Positions 29,031 to 37,798 of a DNA stretch of 64,000 bases are shown here, piece by piece. Below the pieces are notes generated by a model. It was not told the DNA's origin. It saw only the letters and a list, made by a program, of their open reading frames with translations, and searched no databases. Made by a program: the position numbers and the translations under genes. Position 1 is the stretch's first letter; the number at the start of each line of letters is the position of its first letter. Source of the DNA: Brasilonema angustatum HA4187-MV1 (GTDB taxonomy: Bacteria > Cyanobacteriota > Cyanobacteriia > Cyanobacteriales > Nostocaceae); contig JAHHGV010000023.1 of the NCBI GenBank assembly GCA_019359695.1, forward strand, positions 1 through 64,000, written 5' to 3'.

Positions 29031-29591
29031 ATGCCAGACCATTCTCCATATCATTATCTCGATATAGGTATCGCAGGAGAAGACCTGGTAGCTGAATGGT
29101 TACAATCCAATGGTTGGGTCATTTTGCACCGTCGATGGCGTTACCGTAACGGAGAAATTGATATCATTGCCCAATATGATGGACAGCAACAGCCAAGGAA
29201 ACAGAAAGAAAAAGCACAGAGAAACACAGAGAGTGAGGGAACGAGGGAAACCTCACTCCTTCACTCTTTGACTCCTTCACTTTCCTCATCTCCCATACTG
29301 ACATTTGTGGAAGTGAAAACCCGCAGCCGAGATAATTGGGATGCGGGGGGAAGAAACGCCATCACAAAACAGAAGCAAACAAAACTGCAACAAACGTCTT
29401 TAATGTTCTTAGCTAAATATCCTGAAAAGGCAGACTACCCTTGTCAATTTGATGTTGCTATTGTCTACTGTCAACAAATATCACAAGGGTTAGCTGCGGT
29501 TACAATTTATGAAGAAGCTATAGCCACTTTATCAGTAGATGGATATTTGTTGATGCTAGAAGAATATATTCCAGCAGCTTTTGATACTTAA
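29031..29591 (+). CDS. YraN/UPF0102-family nuclease-like protein with low-complexity insertion
   Basis: The protein starts at ATG 29031 (MPDHSPYHYLDIGIAGEDLV), 186 residues. The UPF0102 core has the PD-(D/E)XK-like motif: GEIDIIAQ (Asp) and LTFVEVKTRS (Glu-x-Lys). Family members are usually about 115-140 residues. Here about 38 residues rich in Gln, Lys, Ser, Thr and Leu (near residues 50-88) separate the two catalytic strands, where a short turn is normal. The DNA there (about 29185-29300) reads as intergenic short-repeat sequence (AGCACAGAGAAACACAGAG; CTCACTCCTTCACTCTTTG), so a repeat has apparently inserted in frame. Whether the enzyme still folds is unknown. Confidence 0.88.
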   Translation: MPDHSPYHYLDIGIAGEDLVAEWLQSNGWVILHRRWRYRNGEIDIIAQYDGQQQPRKQKEKAQRNTESEGTRETSLLHSLTPSLSSSPILTFVEVKTRSRDNWDAGGRNAITKQKQTKLQQTSLMFLAKYPEKADYPCQFDVAIVYCQQISQGLAAVTIYEEAIATLSVDGYLLMLEEYIPAAFDT

Positions 29592-29631
29592 ACCTATATT
29601 GTCATATAACAGGTAATATAAGTCAAAGGCA

Positions 29632-30021
29632 TCACGCCAGTGTTTCTGGACAATAGCCCAAACCTCTGACAAACTGTTGCCGGAACGCCTCTATTTCCTC
29701 TTTTTCTGGGTTACCATGAGAGACGATCGCTACCTGGTAGCGACGCATCACGTCAACTGCACACTGTCCTGCTTCCAAACTCCAAAACGCCATTTGTACT
29801 CGCATTTTTGGCTCGTAGCTAATTCCTAATTCACTGAGGAAAGCCCGAATATCCCCATCTTCTTGAGGTGAGACGTGACGTCTTAGTTTTACTCTAACCA
29901 CCCAACCATCAATCTGATGAATGACGGTGACGAACGAAACAGGTATTTGGGGTTTACCGTGCAAGAATTGAACAACTCTTAGAGTTAGACTGGCATTTGC
30001 CAGGTAATACAAGTATTCCAT
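29632..30021 (-). CDS. Conserved hypothetical protein
   Basis: This 129-residue protein from ATG 30021 (MEYLYYLANASLTLRVVQF) has no named domain that I recognise. It looks soluble and alpha/beta, with hydrophobic strands (VSFVTVIHQIDGWVVRVKLR) and a C-terminal EIEAFRQQFVRGLGYCPET. Codon usage and the absence of disruptions suggest a real gene, as does its convergence with yraN. A TTG at 30045 would extend it by eight residues. Confidence 0.65.
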   Translation of the reverse strand: MEYLYYLANASLTLRVVQFLHGKPQIPVSFVTVIHQIDGWVVRVKLRRHVSPQEDGDIRAFLSELGISYEPKMRVQMAFWSLEAGQCAVDVMRRYQVAIVSHGNPEKEEIEAFRQQFVRGLGYCPETLA

Positions 30022-30073
30022 AGGTATGTTTGGGATCAAAGCCAATCCTACTTTTTTATTATCTGTATAAAGA

Positions 30074-30126
30074 CCCTAGTGCTGGCTAGGGTAAAAGCCC
30101 CCGTTTTTAGATAGGGAGGTTTACCC
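30074..30126. repeat. Nested hairpins resembling an IS200/IS605-type end
   Basis: CCCTAG/CTAGGG (30074-30079, 30086-30091) overlaps a larger pairing GGGTAAA/TTTACCC (30089-30095, 30120-30126) that encloses AGCCCCCGTTTTTAGATAGG. The word GCCCCCGT followed by a G-run and hairpins of this sort are typical of the palindromic ends of IS605-family elements; no transposase is present, so a small palindrome-associated remnant is the likely explanation. Confidence 0.4.
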
Positions 30127-30145
30127 AATTTTCATACAGGTGCTT

Positions 30146-30205
30146 CCGTGTTATTTAATTAGATTCACGGCAAAGTTATGGAAGGAGAATCCGTGGGGAT
30201 CACGG
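30146..30205. promoter_or_regulatory. Two hairpins sharing the CCGTG/CACGG stem in the queA leader
   Basis: CCGTG-N15-CACGG (30146-30170) and TCCGTG-GGGAT-CACGGA (30190-30206) lie 50-110 nt before queA. The shared stems could pair alternatively, which is the logic of a riboswitch or attenuator. I cannot match a preQ1 aptamer consensus. Treat as an unproven regulatory candidate. Confidence 0.3.
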
Positions 30206-30255
30206 AATTGCCTATAAAAAAAGCCAAAACAAGTTTTAAGACAGTCAAAATATAA

Positions 30256-31416
30256 ATGCAACAACAACCAGCAAAAACCAATTTAAACCCAATATCTAGT
30301 CCTCAGAAGGAAGACTTGGAATTAGATCGTTCCTTAACTGGATATGACTATGAATTACCTCAAGAACTCATAGCCCAAAACCCAGTGGTTCCCAGAGATC
30401 ATTCCAAGCTTTTGGTAGTAAATTCACTTAGCACTGGTATAGAAACAGCACCTCTAAACTGTATTTTCCGAAATTTGCTAGAACATCTCAAACCTGGTGA
30501 TTTACTGGTAATGAATAATACTAAAGTTTATTCAGCACGTTTGTATGGTCGTAAATCTACTGGTGCGGAAATAGAAGTATTGTTGTTGGAAGAACGCCAC
30601 CATAATTGTTGGTTAGCCTTAGTCAAGCCAGGAAAACGTTTCACACGGGGAGCGAAGATTATTTTTGAAGCAAGGGCAAATTCCTCATCTTCCCCATCCT
30701 CCCTCACTGCGACAGTCTTAGAAACAGACGAGGCGACTGGAGGGCGTCTTTTGCAATTCAATTTACCAGAGGGGATGTCTTTAGTACAGCTGTTGGATGT
30801 ATTTGGTGAAGTTCCTCTACCACCTTACATTACTGCATCTGATGCCCTTGGCGAACAGTATCAGACAGTTTATGCTAAAGTTCCAGGAGCAGTAGCAGCT
30901 CCGACAGCAGGGCTTCACTTTACGCCAGAATTACTACAGAGGTTGGGCGATGGCGGAATTCATCAAGCATTTGTCACATTACACGTTGGCGTAGGAACAT
31001 TTCGCCCTGTAGAAGTGGAGGACGTAAAAACCCATAAAATGCATGAAGAATGGATCTCAGTACCTTCCTCCACGGTAGAGCAAATCCGTGCAACTCAAGC
31101 ATCTGGTGGTCGAATTATTGCTGTAGGTACAACAGTAGCACGCGCATTAGAAGGAGCTGCAGCCAAAGGTGAGTTGCAACCATTTTCTGGCAAAACCGAT
31201 TTGTTTATCTACCCCGGCTACCAATGGCGAGTTGTAGATGGTTTAATTACCAATTTTCACCTACCGCGTTCTAGCTTACTCATGTTGGTGAGTGCTTTAA
31301 TTGGTCGGCAACGTTTGTTAAATATATATCAGCAAGCGATATCATCTCAATATCGCTTTTATTCTTTTGGTGATGCCATGTTAATTTTGCCAGAAGCGAC
31401 AATAGGCAACGCTTAA
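30256..31416 (+). CDS. queA: tRNA preQ1(34) S-adenosylmethionine ribosyltransferase-isomerase
   Basis: QueA transfers and isomerises the ribose of SAM onto preQ1 in tRNA to form epoxyqueuosine. The 386-residue protein has the family signatures: [62 protein letters not shown] and [12 protein letters not shown]. The first 25 residues ([15 protein letters not shown]) extend beyond the usual start and a later start cannot be excluded. A short Ser/Pro insertion ([12 protein letters not shown], near 140) is also unusual and is encoded by repeat-like CCTCATCTTCCCC DNA. Confidence 0.95.
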   Translation: MQQQPAKTNLNPISSPQKEDLELDRSLTGYDYELPQELIAQNPVVPRDHSKLLVVNSLSTGIETAPLNCIFRNLLEHLKPGDLLVMNNTKVYSARLYGRKSTGAEIEVLLLEERHHNCWLALVKPGKRFTRGAKIIFEARANSSSSPSSLTATVLETDEATGGRLLQFNLPEGMSLVQLLDVFGEVPLPPYITASDALGEQYQTVYAKVPGAVAAPTAGLHFTPELLQRLGDGGIHQAFVTLHVGVGTFRPVEVEDVKTHKMHEEWISVPSSTVEQIRATQASGGRIIAVGTTVARALEGAAAKGELQPFSGKTDLFIYPGYQWRVVDGLITNFHLPRSSLLMLVSALIGRQRLLNIYQQAISSQYRFYSFGDAMLILPEATIGNA

Positions 31417-31605
31417 CAGGGAACAGGGAACGGGTGTAGGGGTGTAAGGGTGTAAGGGAAAAAAGAGGTACCGGAGTTGGGATTAGGGTGAAGCGCGTCC
31501 TGTTTCTCTAGAAGAGAAAACACCCTGATTAAATTAAAAACACATGGTAGGCTACCAGATATATGATTTATTTGGGTTCTGCTTTCTCTTAACACCGCTT
31601 TTTCC

Positions 31606-32448
31606 ATGAGTGCAACACTTTACCAGCAAATTCAGCAGTTTTACGATGCTTCCTCCAGTCTGTGGGAACAGATTTGGGGCGAACATATGCACCACGGTTA
31701 CTACGGTGCAGATGGTACACAGAAAAAAGATCGTCGTCAGGCGCAAATTGATTTAATTGAAGAAGTCGTCAACTGGACAGGAGTCCAACAAGCTGAGAAC
31801 ATTTTGGATGTCGGTTGTGGAATTGGTGGGAGTTCTCTGTATTTGGCAGGAAAATTTAATGCCAGAACAACAGGAATTACTCTGAGTCCAGTACAAGCTG
31901 CAAGAGCGACAAAACGCGCTTCTGAGTTTGGGTTGAGTGCAAGAAGTCATTTTCAAGTGGCTGACGCTCAAGCAATGCCTTTTACTGATAACTCTTTTGA
32001 TTTAGTATGGTCACTAGAATCTGGTGAGCATATGCCGGATAAGAGCAAGTTCTTGCAAGAGTGCTATCGTGTGCTCAAACCCGGTGGAACGTTGATTATG
32101 GTGACTTGGTGTCATCGACCAATTGATAATGTACCCCTGACGGCGGATGAACAGAAGCATTTAGCAGAGATTTATCGTGTGTACTGTTTGCCTTATGTGA
32201 TATCTTTGCCTGAGTATGAGGTTATTGCTCGTCAGTTGGGGTTACAAAATATTCGGACTGCTGATTGGTCGAAGGCTGTTGCTCCTTTTTGGGATGTTGT
32301 GATTGATTCAGCGTTTTCTCCAATGGCGATTTGGGGTTTGCTGTGTTCGGGTTGGGGTACAATTCAAGCTGCGCTGTCGTTGTGGCTGATGAGTCGGGGT
32401 TATGAACGCGGGTTGATTCGATTTGGATTGTTGTGTGGGAAGAAGTAA
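31606..32448 (+). CDS. Gamma-tocopherol methyltransferase-type SAM methyltransferase
   Basis: The 280-residue class I methyltransferase begins MSATLYQQIQQFYDASSSLW. The N-terminal EQIWGEHMHHGYY is characteristic of tocopherol O-methyltransferases (plant VTE4 type). Motif I is LDVGCGIGGSSLYLA (about 66-80), then GITLSPVQ, ADAQAMPF and VLKPGGTLIMVTW. These enzymes methylate gamma- and delta-tocopherol to alpha- and beta-tocopherol. The adjacent downstream gene encodes the phytyltransferase of the same pathway, supporting the call. A related MPBQ/sterol-type methyltransferase is the alternative. Confidence 0.85.
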   Translation: MSATLYQQIQQFYDASSSLWEQIWGEHMHHGYYGADGTQKKDRRQAQIDLIEEVVNWTGVQQAENILDVGCGIGGSSLYLAGKFNARTTGITLSPVQAARATKRASEFGLSARSHFQVADAQAMPFTDNSFDLVWSLESGEHMPDKSKFLQECYRVLKPGGTLIMVTWCHRPIDNVPLTADEQKHLAEIYRVYCLPYVISLPEYEVIARQLGLQNIRTADWSKAVAPFWDVVIDSAFSPMAIWGLLCSGWGTIQAALSLWLMSRGYERGLIRFGLLCGKK

Positions 32449-32478
32449 CGAACCGCAGAGGCGCAGAGAGAGCAAACA

Positions 32479-33405
32479 ATGAGTCAGGTTTCATCAACAA
32501 CAGAGTTTCAGGGTAGTTGGTTTTATAGTTTTTGGAAGTTTTCGCGTCCACATACAATTATTGGCACGAGTTTGAGTGTGTTGGGGTTGTATTTGATTGC
32601 TGTTGCTGTTAGCCAACGCACTTATTCTTTATTCCCTCTTTTAGGTGCATGGGTTGCCTGTTTGTGTGGCAATATCTACATTGTGGGGCTGAATCAACTT
32701 GAGGATGTGGCAATTGACAAGATTAATAAGCCTCATTTGCCTGTTGCTGCTGGGGAGTTTTCGTTAACAACGGGCAAATTGATTGTAGCTATTACTGGTG
32801 TTTTGGCGCTGGTTGTTGCGTGGCTTCAAGGACCATTTTTGTTGGGAATGGTGGCTATTAGTTTGGCGATTGGTACTGCTTATTCTTTACCACCTATTCG
32901 TTTGAAAAGATTTCCGTTTTGGGCGGCGGTGTGTATTTTTTCAGTGCGCGGGGCGATTGTGAATTTAGGGCTGTTTTTGCACTATACTTGGGTGTTTGAA
33001 CACAGTTCGTCAATTACACCTGCGGTATGGGTGTTGACGCTGTTTGTTTTGGTTTTTACTTTTGCGATCGCCATCTTCAAAGATGTCCCTGATATGGAAG
33101 GTGACTTACTGTACAATATCAAAACTTTGACTCTCCAAATTGGTAAGCAAGCGGTTTTCAATCTTGCTCTTTGGGTGATCACTGTTTGCTATTTGGGGAT
33201 GATTGGAGTTGGTGTGTTGCGGCTGGCTGAGGTTAATTCTGTTTTTTTGGTGGTGACTCATCTCGTCGCGCTAGTTTTGATGTGGTGGCGGAGTAGACAA
33301 GTTGATTTGCAAGAGAAAAGTGAAATTGCTCGTTTTTATCAGTTCATCTGGAAATTGTTTTTCTTGGAGTATCTGATTTTCCCTATAGCTTGTCTTTTGG
33401 CTTGA
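32479..33405 (+). CDS. Homogentisate phytyltransferase
   Basis: This 308-residue UbiA-type polytopic prenyltransferase carries two Asp-rich motifs: NQLEDVAIDKINKPHLPVAAG (near 75-95, NQ/ED-x3-D) and KDVPDMEGD (near 200-208). Residues SRPHTIIGTSLSVLGLYL at about 22-40 are the usual first segment, and about eight or nine TM helices follow. It condenses homogentisate with phytyl diphosphate, the committed step of tocopherol synthesis in the thylakoid/plasma membrane. It starts 30 bp after the tocopherol methyltransferase gene, in the same direction, probably one operon. Confidence 0.92.
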   Translation: MSQVSSTTEFQGSWFYSFWKFSRPHTIIGTSLSVLGLYLIAVAVSQRTYSLFPLLGAWVACLCGNIYIVGLNQLEDVAIDKINKPHLPVAAGEFSLTTGKLIVAITGVLALVVAWLQGPFLLGMVAISLAIGTAYSLPPIRLKRFPFWAAVCIFSVRGAIVNLGLFLHYTWVFEHSSSITPAVWVLTLFVLVFTFAIAIFKDVPDMEGDLLYNIKTLTLQIGKQAVFNLALWVITVCYLGMIGVGVLRLAEVNSVFLVVTHLVALVLMWWRSRQVDLQEKSEIARFYQFIWKLFFLEYLIFPIACLLA

Positions 33406-33450
33406 AGATTTCAAGAAAATATTACGAACAGTCCAATTAAGAAAAGTGAG

Positions 33451-33513
33451 GTAAGTAGGTGGATATAATTAAACAGGAATTGATATTCTGTTTATTGACA
33501 CCCATCTACTTAT
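33451..33513. terminator. Long hairpin between convergent hpt-type and vapC-type genes
   Basis: Outer arms GTAAGTAGGTGG (33451-33462) and CCATCTACTTATC (33502-33514) pair with one G-U. Inner arms AAACAG/CTGTTT (33471-33476, 33488-33493) continue the stem. It ends 6 bp before the vapC stop codon, so it may act as a bidirectional terminator; there is no long T-run. Confidence 0.4.
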
Positions 33514-33519
33514 CACTAA

Positions 33520-33921
33520 TCAAAAAATAGAAATTACTTTAATACCTGTTACCCGGAACATCGGTTTTGTCGGTTTTTCTGTTGTCACAAATTCAGAAGA
33601 ACCAACCGAAAGTGCTGCTGCTATATGTAGTGCATCCATTGCTGCTAAACCATACTGACACGCAGTGTTATGAGCATCTTGTATTATCTGTTCCAAATCC
33701 CTAGGCCAATAAGTGACTGCACTAAAAAATATTTCGTAAAAATCTGCTTCTTCTGTTTGGCGATTGTAAATAGCTTTGGGAAGTACCTCTAACTTAATAA
33801 ATACACTTGAGGCAAACTCGCGTTCAGAATCTGTTAAAACATTTAAAGCTTTTTCGGATATTTCCCCCACACCACGCGCTGTAGTAACTAGTACCCCAGC
33901 ATCAATAAAAGTTATCTTCAT
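33520..33921 (-). CDS. PIN-domain protein (VapC-type toxin candidate)
   Basis: The 133-residue PIN domain has acidic residues at the expected sites: FIDAGVL (Asp7), IKLEVLPKA (Glu near 47), DLEQIIQDAH and AMDALHIAAAL (Asp near 99). PIN domains are Mg2+-dependent RNases, commonly toxins of VapBC modules. Its start overlaps the end of the upstream DUF2281-like gene by ATGA, so the two are a translationally coupled pair on the minus strand. The antitoxin gene appears to carry a nonsense codon (see next entry). Confidence 0.85.
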   Translation of the reverse strand: MKITFIDAGVLVTTARGVGEISEKALNVLTDSEREFASSVFIKLEVLPKAIYNRQTEEADFYEIFFSAVTYWPRDLEQIIQDAHNTACQYGLAAMDALHIAAALSVGSSEFVTTEKPTKPMFRVTGIKVISIF

Positions 33922-34181
33922 TCACCTGTATCCTGTAAGCCACCTCGCCGACTAGCCATCTCTTTTTCAATCTCATCTTGACTGAGTAATGGTTCACCAG
34001 AAGCAACAATTTTGGCACGGATTTGCCGTAACTTTTCCCCTAACTCAGTTTTAGTCCCACGAGTTACTATTTGCGGATTTACTGTTTTGAGGTGGAGAAA
34101 TTCCACAAATTCTAAAACTTGTTGTTGTTTATCTGGGGGAAGGAAGCGCCACATTTCTATTAACTATTGTTCTGCACTCAT
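33918..34181 (-). pseudogene. DUF2281-type antitoxin with in-frame TAG at codon 6
   Basis: The frame opens at ATG 34181 and reads MSAEQ, then TAG (34166-34164), then LIEMWRFLPPDKQQQVLEFV onward to 33918. DUF2281 antitoxins typically begin MSxEQQLIEKWRxLPPDKQQ; thus the stop replaces the expected second Gln (CAG to TAG). A shorter open frame from ATG 34154 codes 78 residues (MWRFLPPDKQQ...) and might be translated by reinitiation, but no Shine-Dalgarno is seen. The remainder is intact and overlaps the PIN gene by 4 bp. It may be a recent nonsense mutation, a suppressed codon or an assembly error. Confidence 0.65.
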
Positions 34182-35003
34182 GCGCGATCGCTCTTGTTTG
34201 TAGTATTTAACAAATGATATGAGATTTTTGTAAGGGTAACGCGATCGCATGAGAGCAGCTCCCTTTGGGAGCTTCGCCTGAGGTAATTGCTGCGTGCGAT
34301 ACGCACAAGCTAAAGCCTCTGAATTATCGCCAAAACAGCAGGGCTTGAGTCTTTTGGTTTAACTAGTCACACAGATAATTCATCTGTGTTAATCTATGTT
34401 AATCTGTGCTTCTAAATCCTAATACCAATTCTCTGTAAACTTGCACTTAATACTTACTCTTTCATTCTTGGTGTTCTTGGCACGCCAGGTGCTTCAAGTC
34501 GGCGGAGCCGGACGCCCTTCGGGTTCGCCCTATGGCTAACGCCACGCCTTACGGCTATCGGGGAGAACCTCCGGTTCCGCTGCGAAGAGCGCAGTCGCCT
34601 AGGTCGGGAGAGCCGTCATTCGCGCTGTCTCACCAGATGCCTAGGTCGGGAAACCCTCATCAAGCACTGGTCTCACCAGATATTTACGGAGGGAGACACT
34701 CATCAAGTACTGGCTCAACGGACAGGTGCCTCAAGTCGGGAAACCCCTTCGGGGAAGACCTCCGGTCTCGCTGCGCTAACGCCAGATGCCTGGCTGTCGG
34801 GAAACCCTCCCGCAGCACTGGTCTCACCGCCCACGGCACTGTCCTCCCCAACGCACTGGCTCGTCTATGTCCTGCGGACACGCTGCGCTAAGGCGGTTCG
34901 TCTAATAAATATTAAGTGCATCTATGGCTAGGCCACGCAAGCTATCATGGAGAATTGGTATAAATACAAGTTTTTGCCAAAAATTATCTTTTATATATGA
35001 ACT
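34182..35003. repeat. 0.8-kb repeat-filled gap; composite GC-rich block at about 34498-34890
   Basis: The block contains several copies of a module with the words CAGATGCCTAGGTCGGG, AAACCCTCATCAAGCACTGG and TCTCACC, and the CCCTATGGCTAACGCCACG word shared with 27570 and 51734. HIP1 octamers lie around 34190 and 34231. Open frames at 34532-34891 are Arg/Pro/Ser-rich and have no start signal; they are repeat translation. No gene was found. Confidence 0.75.
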
Positions 35004-35471
35004 ATGTTTGACAACTTTCAACCAATATCTATTATTGCAATAACTGCTGTTATTTCTAGTATTGTGCTCCTGGGTTATTTCTCCTGGAAAACTTTGATCA
35101 CCTCAAATGTTTTTCAAAAAGCAATCAATCTCTATCAGCAAGAAGATTACAAAAGTGCTGAAGCAGCTTTTCGTCAAGTCATTGCTCTAAACTCTACTAA
35201 TGATGTTGTTCACTTGCTGCTAGGAGATACTTTGATACAGCAAGGTAAAATAGAAGAAGCAAAACAACAGTTTCAAGAAGTGATTGAGCGTGCTCCAAAA
35301 AAAGTTGATGCTTATTTGCGTCTGTCAAATGTTTTAATGCAACAAGAAAAGAAAGAGGATGCAATTGCAACTCTGCAAAAAGCGAGAGATTTAAGCCAAG
35401 CACAGCGTCAACCAGAAAAAGCAGAGCAAATTAATCGTATTCTTCAAAAAATGACTAAGAATAATTCCTAA
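35004..35471 (+). CDS. Membrane-anchored TPR protein
   Basis: The 155-residue protein has a TM anchor at about 8-30 (IIAITAVISSIVLLGYFSW) and then three TPR-like units (about 37-70, 71-104 and 105-138: AINLYQQEDYKSAEAAFRQV, LLGDTLIQQGKIEEAKQQF, LRLSNVLMQQEKKEDAIATL). TPRs mediate protein contacts; the partner is unknown. It ends 3 bp before cobA-hemD and is almost certainly co-transcribed with it. Confidence 0.85.
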   Translation: MFDNFQPISIIAITAVISSIVLLGYFSWKTLITSNVFQKAINLYQQEDYKSAEAAFRQVIALNSTNDVVHLLLGDTLIQQGKIEEAKQQFQEVIERAPKKVDAYLRLSNVLMQQEKKEDAIATLQKARDLSQAQRQPEKAEQINRILQKMTKNNS

Positions 35472-35474
35472 CTC

Positions 35475-37091
35475 ATGGCTGAACAAAGGGGCAAAGTCTA
35501 CATTGTAGGTGCTGGACCTGGAAATATAGAATATCTAACGCTCAAGGCTTACAGGCTGTTATCAAGTGCTGAGGTTTTGGTTTACGATGCTCTGGTAGAT
35601 CCTGAGTTGTTGCAATGTGTACCGCCTGATTGCTTAAAGCTGAATGTGGGGAAGCGTGGTGGTCAACCGAGTACACCGCAAGCTGAAATCAACCAGTTAA
35701 TGGTAAAGTATTGTCAGCAGAGAAAGCAAGTTATTCGCCTCAAGTCTGGTGATCCATTTATTTTTGGTCGCTGTAGTTCTGAAATTGAGGCGTTGAAAGC
35801 AGCTGGTTGTGAGTTTGAAGTTATCCCAGGAATCTCCTCAGCAATAGCCGCACCGTTGCTGACGGGAATACCTCTCACCGATCCAGTTATGAGTCGATGT
35901 TTTGCTGTGTTTACTGCTCATGATCCAGATGCTTTGGATTGGGAGGCGCTATCACGGTTAGAGACATTAGTTATTTTAATGGGAGGACAGCATCTAGGAG
36001 ATATTTTACACCGGCTCGTGCGACAAGGGCGATCGCGCTTAACTCCCATAGCCATTATCAGATGGGCAGGAACACCTCAACAAACAATCTGGACAGGCAC
36101 TTTAGAAAATATACTTGAGCAAACATCCGGTGTATCGTTGTCGCCAGCGGTGATTGTGATTGGTGAAGTTGTGGGGCTACGTAGTTATCTGCAACCTGAG
36201 AAAATATCATTAGAGAATTCTTCAGTCGCTGACACTTCGCACACCCAAACCATGCACAGCAATCTACCCCTCTTCTCCTCTTCACGCCCCCTGACTGGTA
36301 AAACAATTGTAGTGACACGAGCAGCTGGACACTCAAACCAGTTTACCCAAACTCTCACCTCATTTGGCGCAAATGTCATTGAAATGCCAACATTGGAAAT
36401 TGGTCCGCCTTCAAGTTGGGAGGGTTTGGATCATGCGATCGCCCAGATATCTGAGTTCCACTGGTTAATTCTCACTTCCACCAATGGTGTAGGCTATTTC
36501 TTTGAAAGACTCTTCGCACAGGGTAAAGATGCTCGTGCTTTATCTAAAATCAAAATTGCCGTTGTTGGTGAGAAAACGGCTCAACGTCTCAATCAACACA
36601 GTCTACAACCAGATTTTATTCCTCCTAACTTTGTTGCAGATTCTTTGGTGGAAAACTTTCCAGAAGAACTCACAGGTAAAAAGGTTTTGTTTCCTAGAGT
36701 AGAAAGCGGCGGACGGGAAATTTTAGTCCAACAATTCACAGCCAAAGGCGCAGAAGTGATAGAAGTGGCGGCTTATCAATCTTGCTGTCCCAAAAGTGTT
36801 CCTCCCTCAGCAGAGTTAGCCCTTGAAAGTGGAACTGTAGATGTTATTACCTTTGCTAGTTCCAAAACTGTGCAATTTTTCCATCAACTCGCACAAAAGA
36901 TATTCTCTGAAGACTCTCAAAACAATCCATCTTTGGTGACTGATGCGTTGGAAGGAGTTTGTATTGCTTCGATTGGTCCCCAAACTTCTAAAACTTGTCA
37001 TTCCATATTTGGACGTGTGGATGTGGAAGCTGAGGAATATACCTTAGATGGATTGACTCAAGCACTGATAAAATGGGCAACAAATTCATAA
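35475..37091 (+). CDS. cobA: Bifunctional uroporphyrinogen-III C-methyltransferase / uroporphyrinogen-III synthase
   Basis: A 538-residue fusion. Residues 1-245 are CobA/SUMT: GAGPGNIEYLTLKA at about 10-23, SGDPFIFGR near 92-100, IPGISSAIAAPLLTGIPLT and TLVILMG, which convert uro'gen III to precorrin-2. After a Ser/Thr-rich linker (about 250-275), residues 278-538 are HemD, the synthase that closes hydroxymethylbilane to uro'gen III: GKTIVVTRAAGHSNQF, FHWLILTSTNGVGYFF, LFPRVESGGREILVQQF and VITFASSKTVQFF. The fusion is usual in cyanobacteria and channels tetrapyrrole to siroheme/cobalamin. It starts 3 bp after the TPR gene. Confidence 0.95.
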   Translation: MAEQRGKVYIVGAGPGNIEYLTLKAYRLLSSAEVLVYDALVDPELLQCVPPDCLKLNVGKRGGQPSTPQAEINQLMVKYCQQRKQVIRLKSGDPFIFGRCSSEIEALKAAGCEFEVIPGISSAIAAPLLTGIPLTDPVMSRCFAVFTAHDPDALDWEALSRLETLVILMGGQHLGDILHRLVRQGRSRLTPIAIIRWAGTPQQTIWTGTLENILEQTSGVSLSPAVIVIGEVVGLRSYLQPEKISLENSSVADTSHTQTMHSNLPLFSSSRPLTGKTIVVTRAAGHSNQFTQTLTSFGANVIEMPTLEIGPPSSWEGLDHAIAQISEFHWLILTSTNGVGYFFERLFAQGKDARALSKIKIAVVGEKTAQRLNQHSLQPDFIPPNFVADSLVENFPEELTGKKVLFPRVESGGREILVQQFTAKGAEVIEVAAYQSCCPKSVPPSAELALESGTVDVITFASSKTVQFFHQLAQKIFSEDSQNNPSLVTDALEGVCIASIGPQTSKTCHSIFGRVDVEAEEYTLDGLTQALIKWATNS

Positions 37092-37189
37092 TCAGAACTG
37101 CGGATGTACAAGCTTTGCACAGAGATAATTTATCTGCGTCCAAAACTCGTGCATCTGCGGTTTCATATTCAAAAAACTAAAAATAACTC

Positions 37190-37780
37190 ATGACTAAACG
37201 CATCATCGGGTTAACTGGAGGAATTGCGACAGGTAAAACAACTGTTGCCAATTATTTGGCTAGTGCTTACAATTTGCCGATTTTAGATGCAGATATCTAT
37301 GCCAGAGAAGCTGTATCTGTCGGTTCACCCATTTTACAAGAAATTGCTCAACGCTATGGAGAAGAAATTTTACTCGCAGACGGTAACCTCAACCGCCAAA
37401 AGCTGGGTGAGATTATTTTTAACAATCAACAAGAACGCATCTGGGTAGAGGGTTTAATTCATCCTGATGTGGGCGATCGCTTTCTCAAAGAAATCACCCT
37501 CTCACCTGCACAAACATTGGTACTAGTTATCCCTTTGCTATTTGAAGCCCAAATGACCGATTTAGTCACAGAAATTTGGGTAGTCAGTTGTTCAGAACAA
37601 CTGCAACTGCAAAGATTAATGCAGCGGAATCATTTAACTTTAGAGCAAGCACAAGCCCGTATCACAAGTCAAATGTCAATAGCAGAAAAAGTAGCCCATG
37701 CTGATGTTGTCTTGGATAATTCTTCCACTCTTGAAGTGCTGTTGAAACAGATAGATACAGCCATTTCAAAGATTTTGTAA
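37190..37780 (+). CDS. coaE: Dephospho-CoA kinase
   Basis: CoaE phosphorylates the 3'-OH of dephospho-CoA with ATP, the last step of CoA synthesis. The 196-residue protein has the P-loop GLTGGIATGKTTVA (about 6-19), DADIYAREAV, HPDVGDRF, LVIPLLFEAQM (near 117-127) and RITSQMSIAEKVAHADVVLDN. Length is normal. It follows the cobA-hemD fusion by 98 bp in the same direction. Confidence 0.95.
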   Translation: MTKRIIGLTGGIATGKTTVANYLASAYNLPILDADIYAREAVSVGSPILQEIAQRYGEEILLADGNLNRQKLGEIIFNNQQERIWVEGLIHPDVGDRFLKEITLSPAQTLVLVIPLLFEAQMTDLVTEIWVVSCSEQLQLQRLMQRNHLTLEQAQARITSQMSIAEKVAHADVVLDNSSTLEVLLKQIDTAISKIL

Positions 37781-37798
37781 CTGTGACAATTTTCGTTT

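Noticed and set aside
34498-34890. Possible CRISPR array from regularly recurring repeat words
   Set aside because: Spacing and unit length are irregular, units are inverted and recombined, spacers are not unique, and no cas genes are present.
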